DNA of 64,000 nt from Glandiceps talaboti (taxonomy: Eukaryota; Hemichordata; Enteropneusta; Spengelidae). A program made the translations under genes and the position numbers. Under the pieces are notes generated by a model. The model had not been told where the DNA came from. It did not search any database and saw only the letters and a list, made by a program, of their open reading frames with translations. Location of the stretch: NCBI RefSeq assembly GCF_964340395.1, contig NC_135563.1, positions 18,807,151 through 18,871,150 of the forward strand, given 5' to 3'. This document shows positions 45,416 through 64,000 of the stretch, one piece after another; position 1 is the first letter of the stretch; each line of letters starts with the position of its first letter.

Positions 45416-47473
45416 CTATTTTGATGATTCTCGCTTTTCCAAAAGTGTTGCATCAAGTTGACAGAGTTGTTTAAGAAACCCTGCATTAGGACCAACTTCA
45501 CGTTTTGCTCTTACTGCTCTTGTTGCTTCTTGTGCAGTTAAGTTGTGGTACATCATTAAATATGCAATGGTTGTAGCTGCAGAACGACTGAAACCCTCCC
45601 GACAATGGACCAATATTTTAGTACCTGGAAATCAAGAAAAGAAATGTTATGTCCATTGACAAATATTTATGATTACATAACTGGGAATATCTATGTATAA
45701 CATCTGCAGATGTTCACAATGCATTAGCATAGATACAAGGATAGCAGGTAAATGAGGTGGGATAACATGGCTAAAAACAAAAACATTGTGAGTTGATGCC
45801 AGTGAGGGCAGTATTATATAATAAGCATACTACTATATCGCTCAGATATACTAGTACTCTTTCAAACGGCTGATGTATGATGATCATATACCTTAATATA
45901 TATTATTATATGCAGAGCACCAAATATCTCTATTTTCAAAACCTAAAAATTACCTGAATGATAAAATCATCATACTAACCAAAAGAAAACTTCATTATTA
46001 AAGAAAACATTTTGAGATTGTTCTGTTTGATAAGTCTAGATTCTGCAAACTTGTTACCTTTCACTTCATATGCCTCTATCAACTGGGCCATATAGATTTA
46101 GCATTTGTACTAGATAATGAATGTTAGTGGGTGACTTGCCTTGCTCGCTGAGAGCTGTGTGTATAAATTCACCAGTGTCTTCCCAAAATGGCAGTAATTT
46201 GAATCCTGCAACATCTGTAGCTTTTATTCCTTTGAATATGATGCCAGAATTCTGAAAAAGTTTAACATTGAAGTAACATTCAATGGAACTATTAAAAAAT
46301 CTCACAGACTTCATTATTTATGAAGTTAGCAAACACGATTTACAGTCCAAAGGTCATAGGTCATAGGTTACATGGCAACAAGGTGTTACTGTCTGGTCAC
46401 ACTGCAATTATGAAAATGAATAATAATTCATTTGGAATTCACTTTCTTTTCACAGGCATTTTTTTTGACTAAAATCAAAAATATTGTTCTCATAGTTACC
46501 ATACATACTTCCTTTCAAAATTTAAAATCAGCAAAACTTAGGTCCAGGGAATTCAACCAATTTCTATTTTCAATGACAATTAAATACCTTGGACAGTGTA
46601 TACAGATAAGCAAATTTGAGTGTATGAAACATTATTTAGCAGCTAAAAACGAGAGACTTACCTCATAGTAAGTTTCATCAGTATCAACATGTCCAAAACG
46701 TGTACCCTGTGCAACATTCAATACATGTGTTATTCCAAGATGTTTTAGTCTATCTACATCCTTGGCAGTGGCTCTGAAATAATTGATACCGGTAAAAAAA
46801 GTTTACTTTCATTTTTCATCATAAAGTACAGTTTTGGCTACTTCACATCCAAGTCCTACAATTAATATGGGACTAGACACAAATTACAGGGGGAGGGGGT
46901 TGCTGGCCTGTTTCAGAAGTTTGGTGCAAGAAAGAGATTGACCCTCCTCCAAGACTTTGCACAAAAATTACTGGCTCTCTCCAAACACTTGCATGAAAAA
47001 AAAACACCCGCCCCTCCCCCCTCCCCTTCCTGTCACTGGAATATCCATGAACAAAAATATCGTTGTATGAAAAATACTGATCCACCCCAAAACACTTGCA
47101 TGAAAAAATGCTGACCCCTCATCTATAAAAAAACAACCACTAGCCCTCTCAACCTGTTATTTAATGTGTCCAGTGTCCCTAAGTAAGCTGTAATTTTGTA
47201 GTGAGTGCTATAATACGACAGTAGTACAAAAAATATTCAGAAATATTCACACAACTCATTACATACATGACAATAAAGAAATTGGTGAATATAGAACAAT
47301 ACACACATTACCAAATAATAGTGTACTCACACTGCGCTTATGTAAAGTCGTGGCCAGACTTCATCTTCACTATTACTTGGCAACATTAGAATACCCTTAG
47401 GGGATGGTTCTCGCAAAATCGTATTCAGTTCTTCCATTGTGCATGAGACTGATGAATCACAACTTGTTGCCAT
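45416..47473 (-). CDS. DUSP3/VHR-like dual-specificity phosphatase, copy C
   Basis: Exons 47331-47473, 46662-46773, 46140-46251, 45416-45624; 191 residues. The start ATG at 47473 has a good context (AACC before ATGG). General acid Asp98 (KATDVAGF), Cys130, Arg136 and the following Ser137 are all present (HCREGFSRSA), so this copy has the most canonical catalytic set of the three. Intron 3 starts with GC rather than GT (CAAG, then GCAAGT). A 73-base minisatellite and a foldback lie upstream. Exon lengths 143, 112, 112 and 209 match copy A exactly. Confidence 0.9.
46134..46139 (-). other. Non-canonical GC splice donor of DUSP copy C intron 3
   Basis: The exon ends CAAG and the intron begins GCAAGT. 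Both sister genes use GT at the same place (GTTTGT in A, GTAAAT in B). With GC the frame continues correctly into exon 45416-45624 (phase 1). GC-AG introns are a minor but normal U2 class, usually with otherwise strong donors, as here. Confidence 0.75.
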
Positions 47474-47989
47474 GGTTACTACACCTAGAAAAACATTTTT
47501 ATAATAGACGACACATGTTTTATGGGTATAAAAAGAATTATGAAGTCAGATTCTGACTACTTTGGACTGAGCAAATATTTTGATTGTCACAAAAAGATAG
47601 CTCTGGCATGCAAGCCCTTATATCTGTCATTTGATTATACTAAAGGCCATAATAGAATGCCGCAGAAAACAAGAACTGCCAATCAGGGATCTTACGGTAT
47701 ATGGAGAAAGATTCAAGACAAGAATGACAATAATTTATACATGTATGTTATATTACAAAGTTGTATTTAAACAAAGAGTCTCAGGAAACATAGTTCAATT
47801 TTTAAATATTGGATATTTATTGAAATATTTACCCTGGTGTTGACAACTATTGTGATAAGATCCATTCACATTTAAACATGTAGACAATTACATAACTGCA
47901 AATATCTAGGGTGTCAATGACTCTCTGTCCCTAATATATAGCAATACATATAACTTATACTGTCAGTTATTGTTTTTTGTACAATGAAT

Positions 47990-48392
47990 GACATACTTTA
48001 CAAGTATTGAAATTACAGAACTTTCACATTATATTACTGTTTCTATCCAATGAACCACTGTATACATACTTTACAAGTATTGAAATTACAGAACTTTCAC
48101 ATTATATTACTGTTTCTATCCAATGAACTACTGTATACATACTTTACAAGTATTGAAATTATAACACTTTCACATTATATTACTGTTTCTATCCAATGAA
48201 CTACTGTATAATACTTTACAAGTATTGAAATTACAGAACTTTCACATTATATCACTGTTTCTATCCAATGAACCACTGTATACATACTTTACAAGTATTG
48301 AAATTACAGAACTTTCACATTATATCACTGTTTCTATCCAATGAACCACTGTATACATACTTTACAAGTATTGAAATTACAGAACTTTATTT
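47990..48392. repeat. 73-base minisatellite, six nearly identical copies
   Basis: TACTTTACAAGTATTGAAAT recurs at 47994, 48067, 48140, 48212, 48285 and 48358. Each unit also holds TTTCTATCCAATGAAC. Differences are single bases or small indels, so expansion is recent. It lies 0.5 kb upstream of the DUSP copy C start. Confidence 0.9.
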
Positions 48393-48596
48393 TCACATTT
48401 ATATTACTCTATAAGATATCAATTAAATTTTTTTTAGTCCATTGGACTGATTTCGTACTCATAAAACCATCAATAAAGCCTTCACACATTTTACCATCAC
48501 ATCATATGGGACACTTGTACATAAAACTCTATCTCAAAAAGTATAAACACACATTCATTTTTGTTGACTAAATATGCAACTCTATAACTGTACAAA

Positions 48597-48743
48597 CAGC
48601 TGTATCACCCATTAATGTAATAAAAACATAAATGTATTACCTGACTAACCATAAATACAATTATGTTTATAAATGGTTAATTTTTATAACATTTGTGGTT
48701 ATATTTGTGGTTTTTATTACATTTATGGGTGATAATACAGCTG
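48597..48743. mobile_element. Short foldback element upstream of DUSP copy C
   Basis: Arms of about 30 bases: CAGCTGTATCACCCATTAAT then GTAATAAAAAC on the left, inverse on the right with a two-base insertion. Total length is 147 bases, non-coding. Confidence 0.6.
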
Positions 48744-49725
48744 CAACTTGAGCATTACTGTTTTCAATCAGACAACCAACTATACATATTCACTGAAAAT
48801 TGTTAAAATACAAATAGATATAAACTGTGCATGTTAATTATGGTTGATTTTATCCATGAGCAATGGAGTAACATGTTGAAACCATGACTGCATTAGCATG
48901 CTGATGTTTGGGTATGGACCAAAAGAACAATTTGATTGGATTTATAGTACGGTACACAGCTACACAAATACATATATCAACAGGTGACTCAATACTGCAC
49001 ACAGTATATGATATTATGAGTAAGCCATTATATCTAACAAACCAGTGTCATAAACTTTTCATGTTGCAGTTAGTGTAGCTATGATGCTGTCATTGACCAC
49101 ATCTACAAACCACACAAGATGTAAGAGTTGTAACTCATACAATCCTACAAACTAGTTAAATCATCAATGTTAACAGTAAATGCTTTTTAACTCTAGGTGG
49201 AGGTAAGACAACACAATGGCCACTTATGAAAAAAATGAAATACCATGTAAAAATCCAGAATATTGTGATGGAAACACGCGTGGAAAGAACTAAAATAAAT
49301 CACACACACACTAAAAAGGGTTACCTTCATACAATGTTGTTTTACCCCTCATACAAACTTGTCAAAATTTAAGAGAATTTTGTGACTAATATCTAAAGTT
49401 TTCAAAAAAGTGAAACAGCCCTAACAGTTGTAATGTTACTAAAATGATGACACGCTATATTGTTATAAGAATAATATGTTGTATACATTGATGAAATTCT
49501 TAGTACCATAAGTATTTCTAAAACTAAGAACTTCTAGATCTGAAATTTTGTTTCATATTACTAATATGTTAAAAACACTATCTCTAGTACTTTCTGTTTC
49601 AAAATGTAAATTTCTCTAAATACAACAATGTATGATTCACATTGACCCCAATGCATGATGGGAAGCTAATTAGTATTCATTTATGTTAATGAATATTGAA
49701 TATTCATGAGGCATTCCATTTCACT

Positions 49726-52700
49726 TTAATAGATGTCAACTGTTGATGCACTTTTGATCATTTCAGCTGCCTCCTCCATATTCTTCTCCTTTCTCAGCAA
49801 ATCCTGTATTTTCTGACGTTGTTCATGATTGCGACATAATATGATGAACTTGGCCCCTCGTTTGCGTGCTCTTCCTCGGATTTGAACCAAAGCAGTAACA
49901 TTGTTAGGAGGGTCCATCACCAACACTAAATCGCATGTTGGCAAATCAAGCCCTTCTTCAGCTACACTTGTCGCGACGATGACACGATTATTGTTGTCCT
50001 TCCAAATTTGTTGAATTGTTGACTTTTGTTTGTTGACAGACATTCCACCATCCTGACTACCACCACCATGACCAACCATGCGTATGGCTTGGGTACTTTT
50101 CTGCCTTAACAGGGAGGACTCATTCAGGTATTTGCAAATAGACTTAGCTGAGCGTCGCATTTTCACCAAAACCAATGCAATGCCATTTTTCCAATCCATA
50201 TGTTCTTCTAATTCTCGCAATAACTGCGTAACGGCGGTCATTTCATTACTTCCCACTTTGTATTCCTTCACTATTTTGTGAATCTTGCCGCTAAGCTGTA
50301 TTTTCATTTCCTTGGCTACTCTGATGTTAGATCCATCCATGACTGATTTCAATTTCTCAATTGCGATTTCTAACCCACATTCCCACAATACCCCTAAAAC
50401 ATCAGCCATGTCTAGAACATGGGACAGAAACTGGTGAATGGGTGGTTGCCGTTGATACATAGGTAACAAAATATCAGATATATTTCTTTGCAAATCTTGC
50501 AACAGAGAGCTAGTGATTACTGATACATTATTTAAATCAATATAATCACTCAGATGACTTATCAGTTTGTCTAATTTATAATAACATGTGAACAAATACA
50601 TTTGCAATTGTTCACTTAGTTCGGTCTCCTTCATATTTAGGTTAACACTCGTTATGATCGGTTCTGCTTCAGTTTTAAACTTTAACAAGTCATCTTTGTT
50701 TTCTTCAACAAAGGCTAACTTAGCACTGCCAAAGTTGAGCAGTAGTTTCTGCAACATCAGGTAGGTCTGTTTGACTGTTAGCTGGCCTGCTGGGGATGCT
50801 GTCAATCCCAACAGTTTAGGTGTTTCTGCATACTTCACGTAATGATCTTCTAGGATAACATTGAAGGGGTGGCTCTTGGTGCAGTGATGGGCTTCGTCAA
50901 AAACAACCAGTGACAAGTCTTGCCAGCGAACTGTTCCATTCTCCAACAGATTAAGATAGTAGGCTGGTAAAGAAAGAACAATACAATCATAAATTATAAA
51001 CACATATTTGTCTTCCTTAAAATAAATCTACAGTAGTCAAAATAATTTTATGTTGATTTATGTTTGTATGTAAAGCCAACAAGTGTAAATAGAACATGTT
51101 TCTGTCAGTATCGATCACTCATTCAGGTAAACTTATTGTTTGTTCTACTACTGATACTGGGAGGTGTTAAATGATTGATGCAGTGTGGTGGTGTACAAAA
51201 CTGCACTCCTGTGGAAGAAAGCTTAGGGCACAGAAAAGGGGCAAATTACAACTCTTACGAAATATAAAGTTCCTTTTCTTACCTGCAGTTGTGACAAGTA
51301 TGTGATGTTCATGTAATGGCTGCCCACTCACATCTTGTTTCTCTCCACACAATTCTGCAATTTCTACCTTCTTGCCATCAATCTTCAGATGAGATAACTC
51401 TGTCTTAAGAACTTTGCTTTGTTGAATCACCAGTAAAACACGATCAACCAGAAACACAATTTGACGTTTAGGATTCTGTTGTAGCATATGACTTACCACC
51501 ATGGCAGCAATCAGTGTTTTACCAGTACCTGCACAAAAAAGAAATTTTTGATTTTCAAAAATAATTCTCTTTTGTCTTTTTTCCCAAAAAGGGTTACTAT
51601 ATGAACACATAAAGTCTTTTGTTTCAATCTCAATAGATTGTTTGCAATTGAATAATGCAGTTAATTGGTACCATACCATCATCAGCTATCTAATTTTAAA
51701 CTAGAAATCATGAAAAGGGTATTTTTGCAGCACTCACCTGTTGGTAGGAACACAATGGAATCTTCCTGGATGGCTTTCTCATAGAGTTCAACCTGATAAC
51801 TTCTTGGATCTTTCTGAGTCAGCTCATGTGGTGGTGTTCTGGTCATCATCTCTGTTTTAATTGATGGTAGCACTCTCTCTGGTGCTTTCATAGTTTTAGC
51901 TATATTACTTTTATGATTAGGGCTGTTGAGATGATCAAAAGCTTGGGCTGGGGTTGAGAGTACAACATTACAGGCATTACAGAATCTTCCTGGATCTGCA
52001 CAACTTGCTGATGATTGCTTTGCCATGTTTTGCTTGTGTTTCTTTCCAGAAAAGTGATCATGCTTGTGTGAAAATGAAGTGAAGCTGTCAATTTTACACA
52101 CCTCACAGCTATCACCCATCTCTCCTCCATCAATACCACCAGTACTGTAATAATCAGAACTTGATCCTGTGGAATCTCCATCTATCTCTGCCTTTGCCAA
52201 ATGGCTTGGACTTTGTTTATGAATCTGTAACTGCTGGAAGGTGTCACAATAAATATGACAATCACTGCAATATGCACGTGATGTTACAAACTTTTCTGTT
52301 GCTGATCTGACTGCTTCTGCTTTCTTGCGATGTTTTGAACCAGAGTAATGCTGGGCTGCTGGTTCAGGGCCAGATAATGAAACCTTGCATATTGGGCAGA
52401 ACTGCTCTTCATTTTGCCATGAGTCGGTATCTTTGGCAATTTTCATCCCAAAATTACTTTCGCTGATTTCATCATATGAAGCATCTGAGCTGTGATCCAT
52501 GCCTGCATTTGCTTTTTCTACATGTTTAGGACTTTGCTTGTGGCGATCTAAATCATATAGAGTGCAGCAGGTTATATTACAAATTTCACAAAAATTATGG
52601 GTTGTAAAAAGTATGTTGCTGGCAGCTTTACTTTTCAGTCCACTCATTCTTTTAGCAATTTCTGCTTTCTTCTTATGTTTGATACTGACGTAGTGTTGTC

Positions 52701-53298
52701 TAGCAGGTTCTGGGCCAGTAAAGGGAACACGACATACATTACAAAAAGACAAGTCATTTGTACTGTCAATGTCATCTTCTACACAACTATCTGTGTGGAA
52801 GGACGAATCAGAACTTACTATGGATGATCCTGATGTATCATAATTACTTGGTGACTCTGAGTCTGTGGTCATTTCTGACATCGCATCTTCATCTGTAGTA
52901 ATGGTATTGACTTGTGAAGTCCGGGGACCAAAGAGTCGAGCATGCTCTCTCCTTTTAGCATGGGGTCTACCTTGCAAATGTTGACGATAATTAGCTGAAC
53001 CTGACACATCGACACCACACACATCGCAGTGAAACGTCTGTGGAATTATACCAGAGCTGGAAGCCATCAACAGCTGCACATCTTCTTGTTGTTGCTCACG
53101 AGCTGGAGGGGTGGTTCGAGGCCCATACAGCATTTGTTGCCGTTCTTTTTTAGCATGGGCCTTGCCCCGTAAATGTTGCTGATAGTTACTATAACCTGAC
53201 ACTTCGACATCACAAACTTCACATGTGTGGAAATCCATGGTTTTTCGCTTCTTTGCAAATATGTTTCGATTTCTCAAAAAGGTGATACGCTTCAGCAT
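49726..53298 (-). CDS. Eight U1/JAZ-type zinc fingers fused to a RIG-I/Dicer-clade SF2 helicase
   Basis: Exons 51738-53298, 51283-51528, 49726-50963. ATG at 53238 has the better context (AAAACC before ATGG) and gives 994 residues; ATG at 53298 would add 20. From the 53238 start: C-x2-C-x12-H-x5-H fingers at 6-28, 71-93, 166-188, 217-239, 281-303, 324-346 and 420-442, and one with x13 spacing at 378-401. This class (ZNF346/JAZ, U1C) binds dsRNA. Fingers 3-4 and 5-6 look like a duplicated pair (GPEPA.QHY; HKQSP). The helicase follows: PRSYQVELYEKA (Q-like), Walker A PTGTGKT at 499-505, DEAH 605-608, TAS 637-639, a helical insert like Hel2i, RVIVATSVAEEGLDLP (motif V), QIRGRAR 943-949 (motif VI). 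Only 45 residues follow motif VI: no RIG-I C-terminal domain, CARD, PAZ or RNase III. Role inferred: dsRNA sensing or processing. Confidence 0.9.
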
Positions 53299-53602
53299 AT
53301 GGCAATAGATGGATCGGTTCAAAGTACGGCTTGTTAATGGTGTTGCGGTAAGAGAGACCGTATATCCTGAACCATGTCTGCAGTTGCGCTATGCGTTAAC
53401 AAAACATCCTCTCCACTGAGATCTTTCAGCTAGTGTGTGGTCGATGTCTACAAAACAATCCAGTTGTGCAATAATTTCTCTCTTCGTAAAGAGACGAACT
53501 GAACCAATGCAACACCGTCGGTGATAATTCCGCAACTGGCGTCTATTTCGTACGGAGAAACAAACGAACACTACCTGCTACAACACACAACATGCTAAAT
53601 GT

Positions 53603-53612
53603 GAAAACGAAA
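53603..53612 (+). promoter_or_regulatory. IRF/ISRE-like site in the 5' flank of the zinc-finger helicase
   Basis: GAAAACGAAA fits the GAAANNGAAA core bound by interferon regulatory factors (wider context GTGAAAACGAAAGAC). It lies about 305 to 365 bases upstream of the two possible starts, in a CpG-richer flank. One such match is expected by chance in tens of kilobases of AT-rich DNA; the position makes it worth noting. Confidence 0.3.
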
Positions 53613-54459
53613 GACTGTGCACGGGATATTCCAATGAAGAGCGTTCGGGACTTCCCCGAAATGACGTCATGAATTTCCAACCGAAACTTACGAAATTCCC
53701 CGGTGCTATTATTGAGTCCTGGGTGTTTTTTCTTAAATGTAGGCATAAACATATAAAACTTACCTGTTTAAGTACATGGGTTCTTACCATTCCACAACAC
53801 AAGCAACTACACCGCACCCGTTGTTTGGTCCACAGATGTATGATGATGTCACAACGTCAGTATGACTCACGGCTATCTTTAGACATTACCTAATAATATT
53901 GATAATGCAAGTGAAAGTTCGAAAACACGTTCTTTCATGATCTGAACCGTGAATGTAAAGTAGGCTCAATGACCCGATTAGTAATTCCCTGTCCGCCCAA
54001 TTCGAGTCTAGAAAGCGAGAGTTTGAAGATCACGGATCTTATCTGCGTTGATCACTTTCTGTATCTGAACTTTGACCTCAAAAGACAGGGTCACAGGTCA
54101 AAACCCACTAACTTTGTAGGGTTTTAATTTCGACCACCTAAGTTAGTCGTTGCCAATAACGACAAAGGATTCCAATGATGTGATGATGATGGACGGTGTT
54201 TTGAAACAAAATGCAATTTTCATTGTTGTACATGTAGTTCTTTTGTATATACATGTACTTTTGTATATACATGTAAGTTTTTACAAGTACCAATAGTCCA
54301 TTTTACATAATCAAGATGAATTTCATGTCTTCATTCCTGCATCAGTCTAGTAAAACACAAACAAAAACATAACTGTAGCTGCTGAGAGTGCATATCCAAG
54401 GGCTAATTGCTGTTACTGTGTCATGTGTTCTTTTCACCATCCGGGGCACTGTTCTCAAA

Positions 54460-54680
54460 TAAGGAGTTATGTTTCAAAAGAAATATATCTGGTATACTAT
54501 TGATACCATAAGAAATGTTGTTCCTTTGCTCCATTGTCGTAAAACCACAGCCTCTTTTACAACAACCGTTCAAGATGCACTGTCAAGAGATTTTATGATG
54601 CATCACAGAAGAAAAATAAGCTCTGGTTTGCAAGAATGTCTTATTCTCGAATAATACTTTGTGGGAGTTCCTAACTCACA
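54460..54680. repeat. Dispersed repeat shared with 61920-62080
   Basis: Both copies contain AAACCACAGC.TCTTTTACA, then TCAAGA, AAGAG and CAAGAATG or GAGAATG in the same order. This suggests a diverged interspersed element of unknown class. Confidence 0.45.
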
Positions 54681-55808
54681 GCATAGATAGTTTTCCTAGC
54701 ACATTTTAGCTGAATCACTTGGCCTTCCTCAGCTATTATTGTATACAGGACAATGACATAGACTTGTCATACGATTGCAAGAAGACATTGTATACTGCTG
54801 GTATTTCCATTCCATTGTCCCAATTAAGTTACGAGCCTTGCTATTTAATTTCACCCTGAGAGTTTTGAAAGTAACACAGAGCAAAGGAAAATGTTTGTAA
54901 AAAGACAACACATATTACCTCAGATATTACCCAATACAATTAACTTTTGTCCGACCATTGAAGTCACTCAAAAAAATTGAAGGAAGTTTATTATTTTTTT
55001 AAATTTATAAAAATATATACATACAGTGATGGTTATAATTCATTGGTGGAAAGTATGTAGTAATTCAGTATGACTAAGACTGTAAGATACATAAACTGTG
55101 TCACAGTGGCCTCACTGGCCAGTTCTAAGAGGTTGACTGATGTGTGAGGGCGCTCTGCAGTGTGCCCTCTAAGCCAATTTGACGTCCCACTGATGTGCAT
55201 AATTTCGAGTGACTGAAAAAAATTGAAGTTCCCCTATCTCTTACTATGTGGTGACTCACAAGAAATCCCAGTTTTTCATATTTTGACACACAACAACAAA
55301 ATTTGGCTATCATTAGAGGGCACACTGGTGGTCTGTCACTGTATACATTACAGACTATCTCTGACAGTTATCTATTCTGCTTCCTTGCACTGCATGCAGT
55401 ATAAAGTCTCTAAAAATAACACTTTCGCTTTATAGTTTGACAGTCTCTGAAATAACATGAACATACATAATCTTAGCATCTTAGTTTTCTGGAATAAAGA
55501 ATTCTCTGGCTAACACACAGTCCCATTGATGCACAACCTGTTTTCTCCCCCATATAACTGCACAGACGTGGGGTTTATATTTGTGATGTTTGAAAACACA
55601 AGGAGAAATATATACACATCATAGATTCTCAAAAGAAGTGATTCATATTTTACATGGTCATTCCATGTCTTCTAATATTTTGAGTACTGTAACATCCTTT
55701 ACTGACAGACAGACAGTAGTAAGTTATTTCTAAAGTACATGGCAGTGAACACATTATAAATTAACTGTGTCATGTATTTCTTTGTGATGTTGTCTCTTGA
55801 CATGTTAT

Positions 55809-63940
<8,132 letters not shown>

Positions 63941-64000
63941 CTGAAATAACAAATTTGAAGATGTGAAATAATTCATATTAGCAGGTCTTGGGTGCAGTTA

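Larger units (their letters stand above)
47474..49725. other. Spacer between DUSP copy C and the helicase
   Basis: Contains the 73-base minisatellite and the 48597 foldback; otherwise AT-rich with no gene. Confidence 0.5.
53299..55808. other. Spacer upstream of the zinc-finger helicase and downstream of DDX41
   Basis: 53300-54060 is CpG-richer and holds the ISRE-like site, consistent with a promoter. 54220-54280 has three TACATGTA palindromes. 54460-54680 is a dispersed repeat. 55000-55800 is DDX41 3' flank with nothing recognised. Confidence 0.5.

Noticed and set aside
46873-47150. Small coding frame with repeated Leu/His/Ala-type units
   Set aside because: Degenerate repeat of ACACTTGCATGAAAAAA flanked by C/T-rich runs in an intron of DUSP copy C.
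47990-48392. CRISPR-like array, also at 7040-7335
   Set aside because: Direct tandem repeats without unique spacers in an animal genome; these are minisatellites.
49726-53298. Dicer
   Set aside because: No PAZ, RNase III or dsRBD; the protein stops 45 residues after helicase motif VI.

Overview
This is nuclear DNA of a non-vertebrate animal. The genes are split into many short exons with GT-AG introns. The sequence is AT-rich and full of di-, tri- and tetranucleotide arrays, minisatellites, short inverted-repeat elements and one tRNA-derived SINE. A DDX41 orthologue is close to the vertebrate protein. Gene content and style fit a lophotrochozoan or an invertebrate deuterostome; nothing here fixes the species. 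All six genes I can support lie on the minus strand. Exons were built by hand from splice sites, reading-frame phase and protein similarity, so boundaries may be off by a base or two, but phases agree through every gene.

Region 1 (1-32880) is one very large gene, read from 32880 down past the left edge. Its first about 650 residues are a large-lipid-transfer-protein (vitellogenin/apolipophorin/MTP-type) lobe with a signal peptide, ending near a furin site. Then come long amphipathic helices, a degenerate M23/LECT2-like peptidase fold, a second furin site, a SAP-like motif, a cysteine-rich module, hydrophobic beta-rich exons, and extracellular fibronectin-III-like and PAN/apple-like modules. 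Forty exons code for at least 2,147 residues in the window, and the gene continues beyond base 1.

Region 2 (34731-47473) is a tandem triplet of DUSP3/VHR-like dual-specificity phosphatase genes. All three have the same four-exon structure (about 140, 112, 112, 209 bases) but differ in the catalytic loop.

Region 3 (49726-53298) is a three-exon gene encoding eight U1/JAZ-type (dsRNA-binding-type) zinc fingers fused to a RIG-I/Dicer-clade SF2 helicase. It has no CARD, no RIG-I C-terminal domain and no RNase III or PAZ part. This is the best candidate for an undescribed nucleic-acid sensing or processing protein. An IRF/ISRE-like site lies in its upstream flank.

Region 4 (55809-63940 and beyond) is DDX41, complete except for its short N-terminal exon.

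Unexplained structure includes repeated tandem duplication of exon edges together with their splice sites (four places in two genes), five or more foldback/MITE elements, very homogeneous 73-base and 48-base minisatellites, and an excess of the palindrome TACATGTA.
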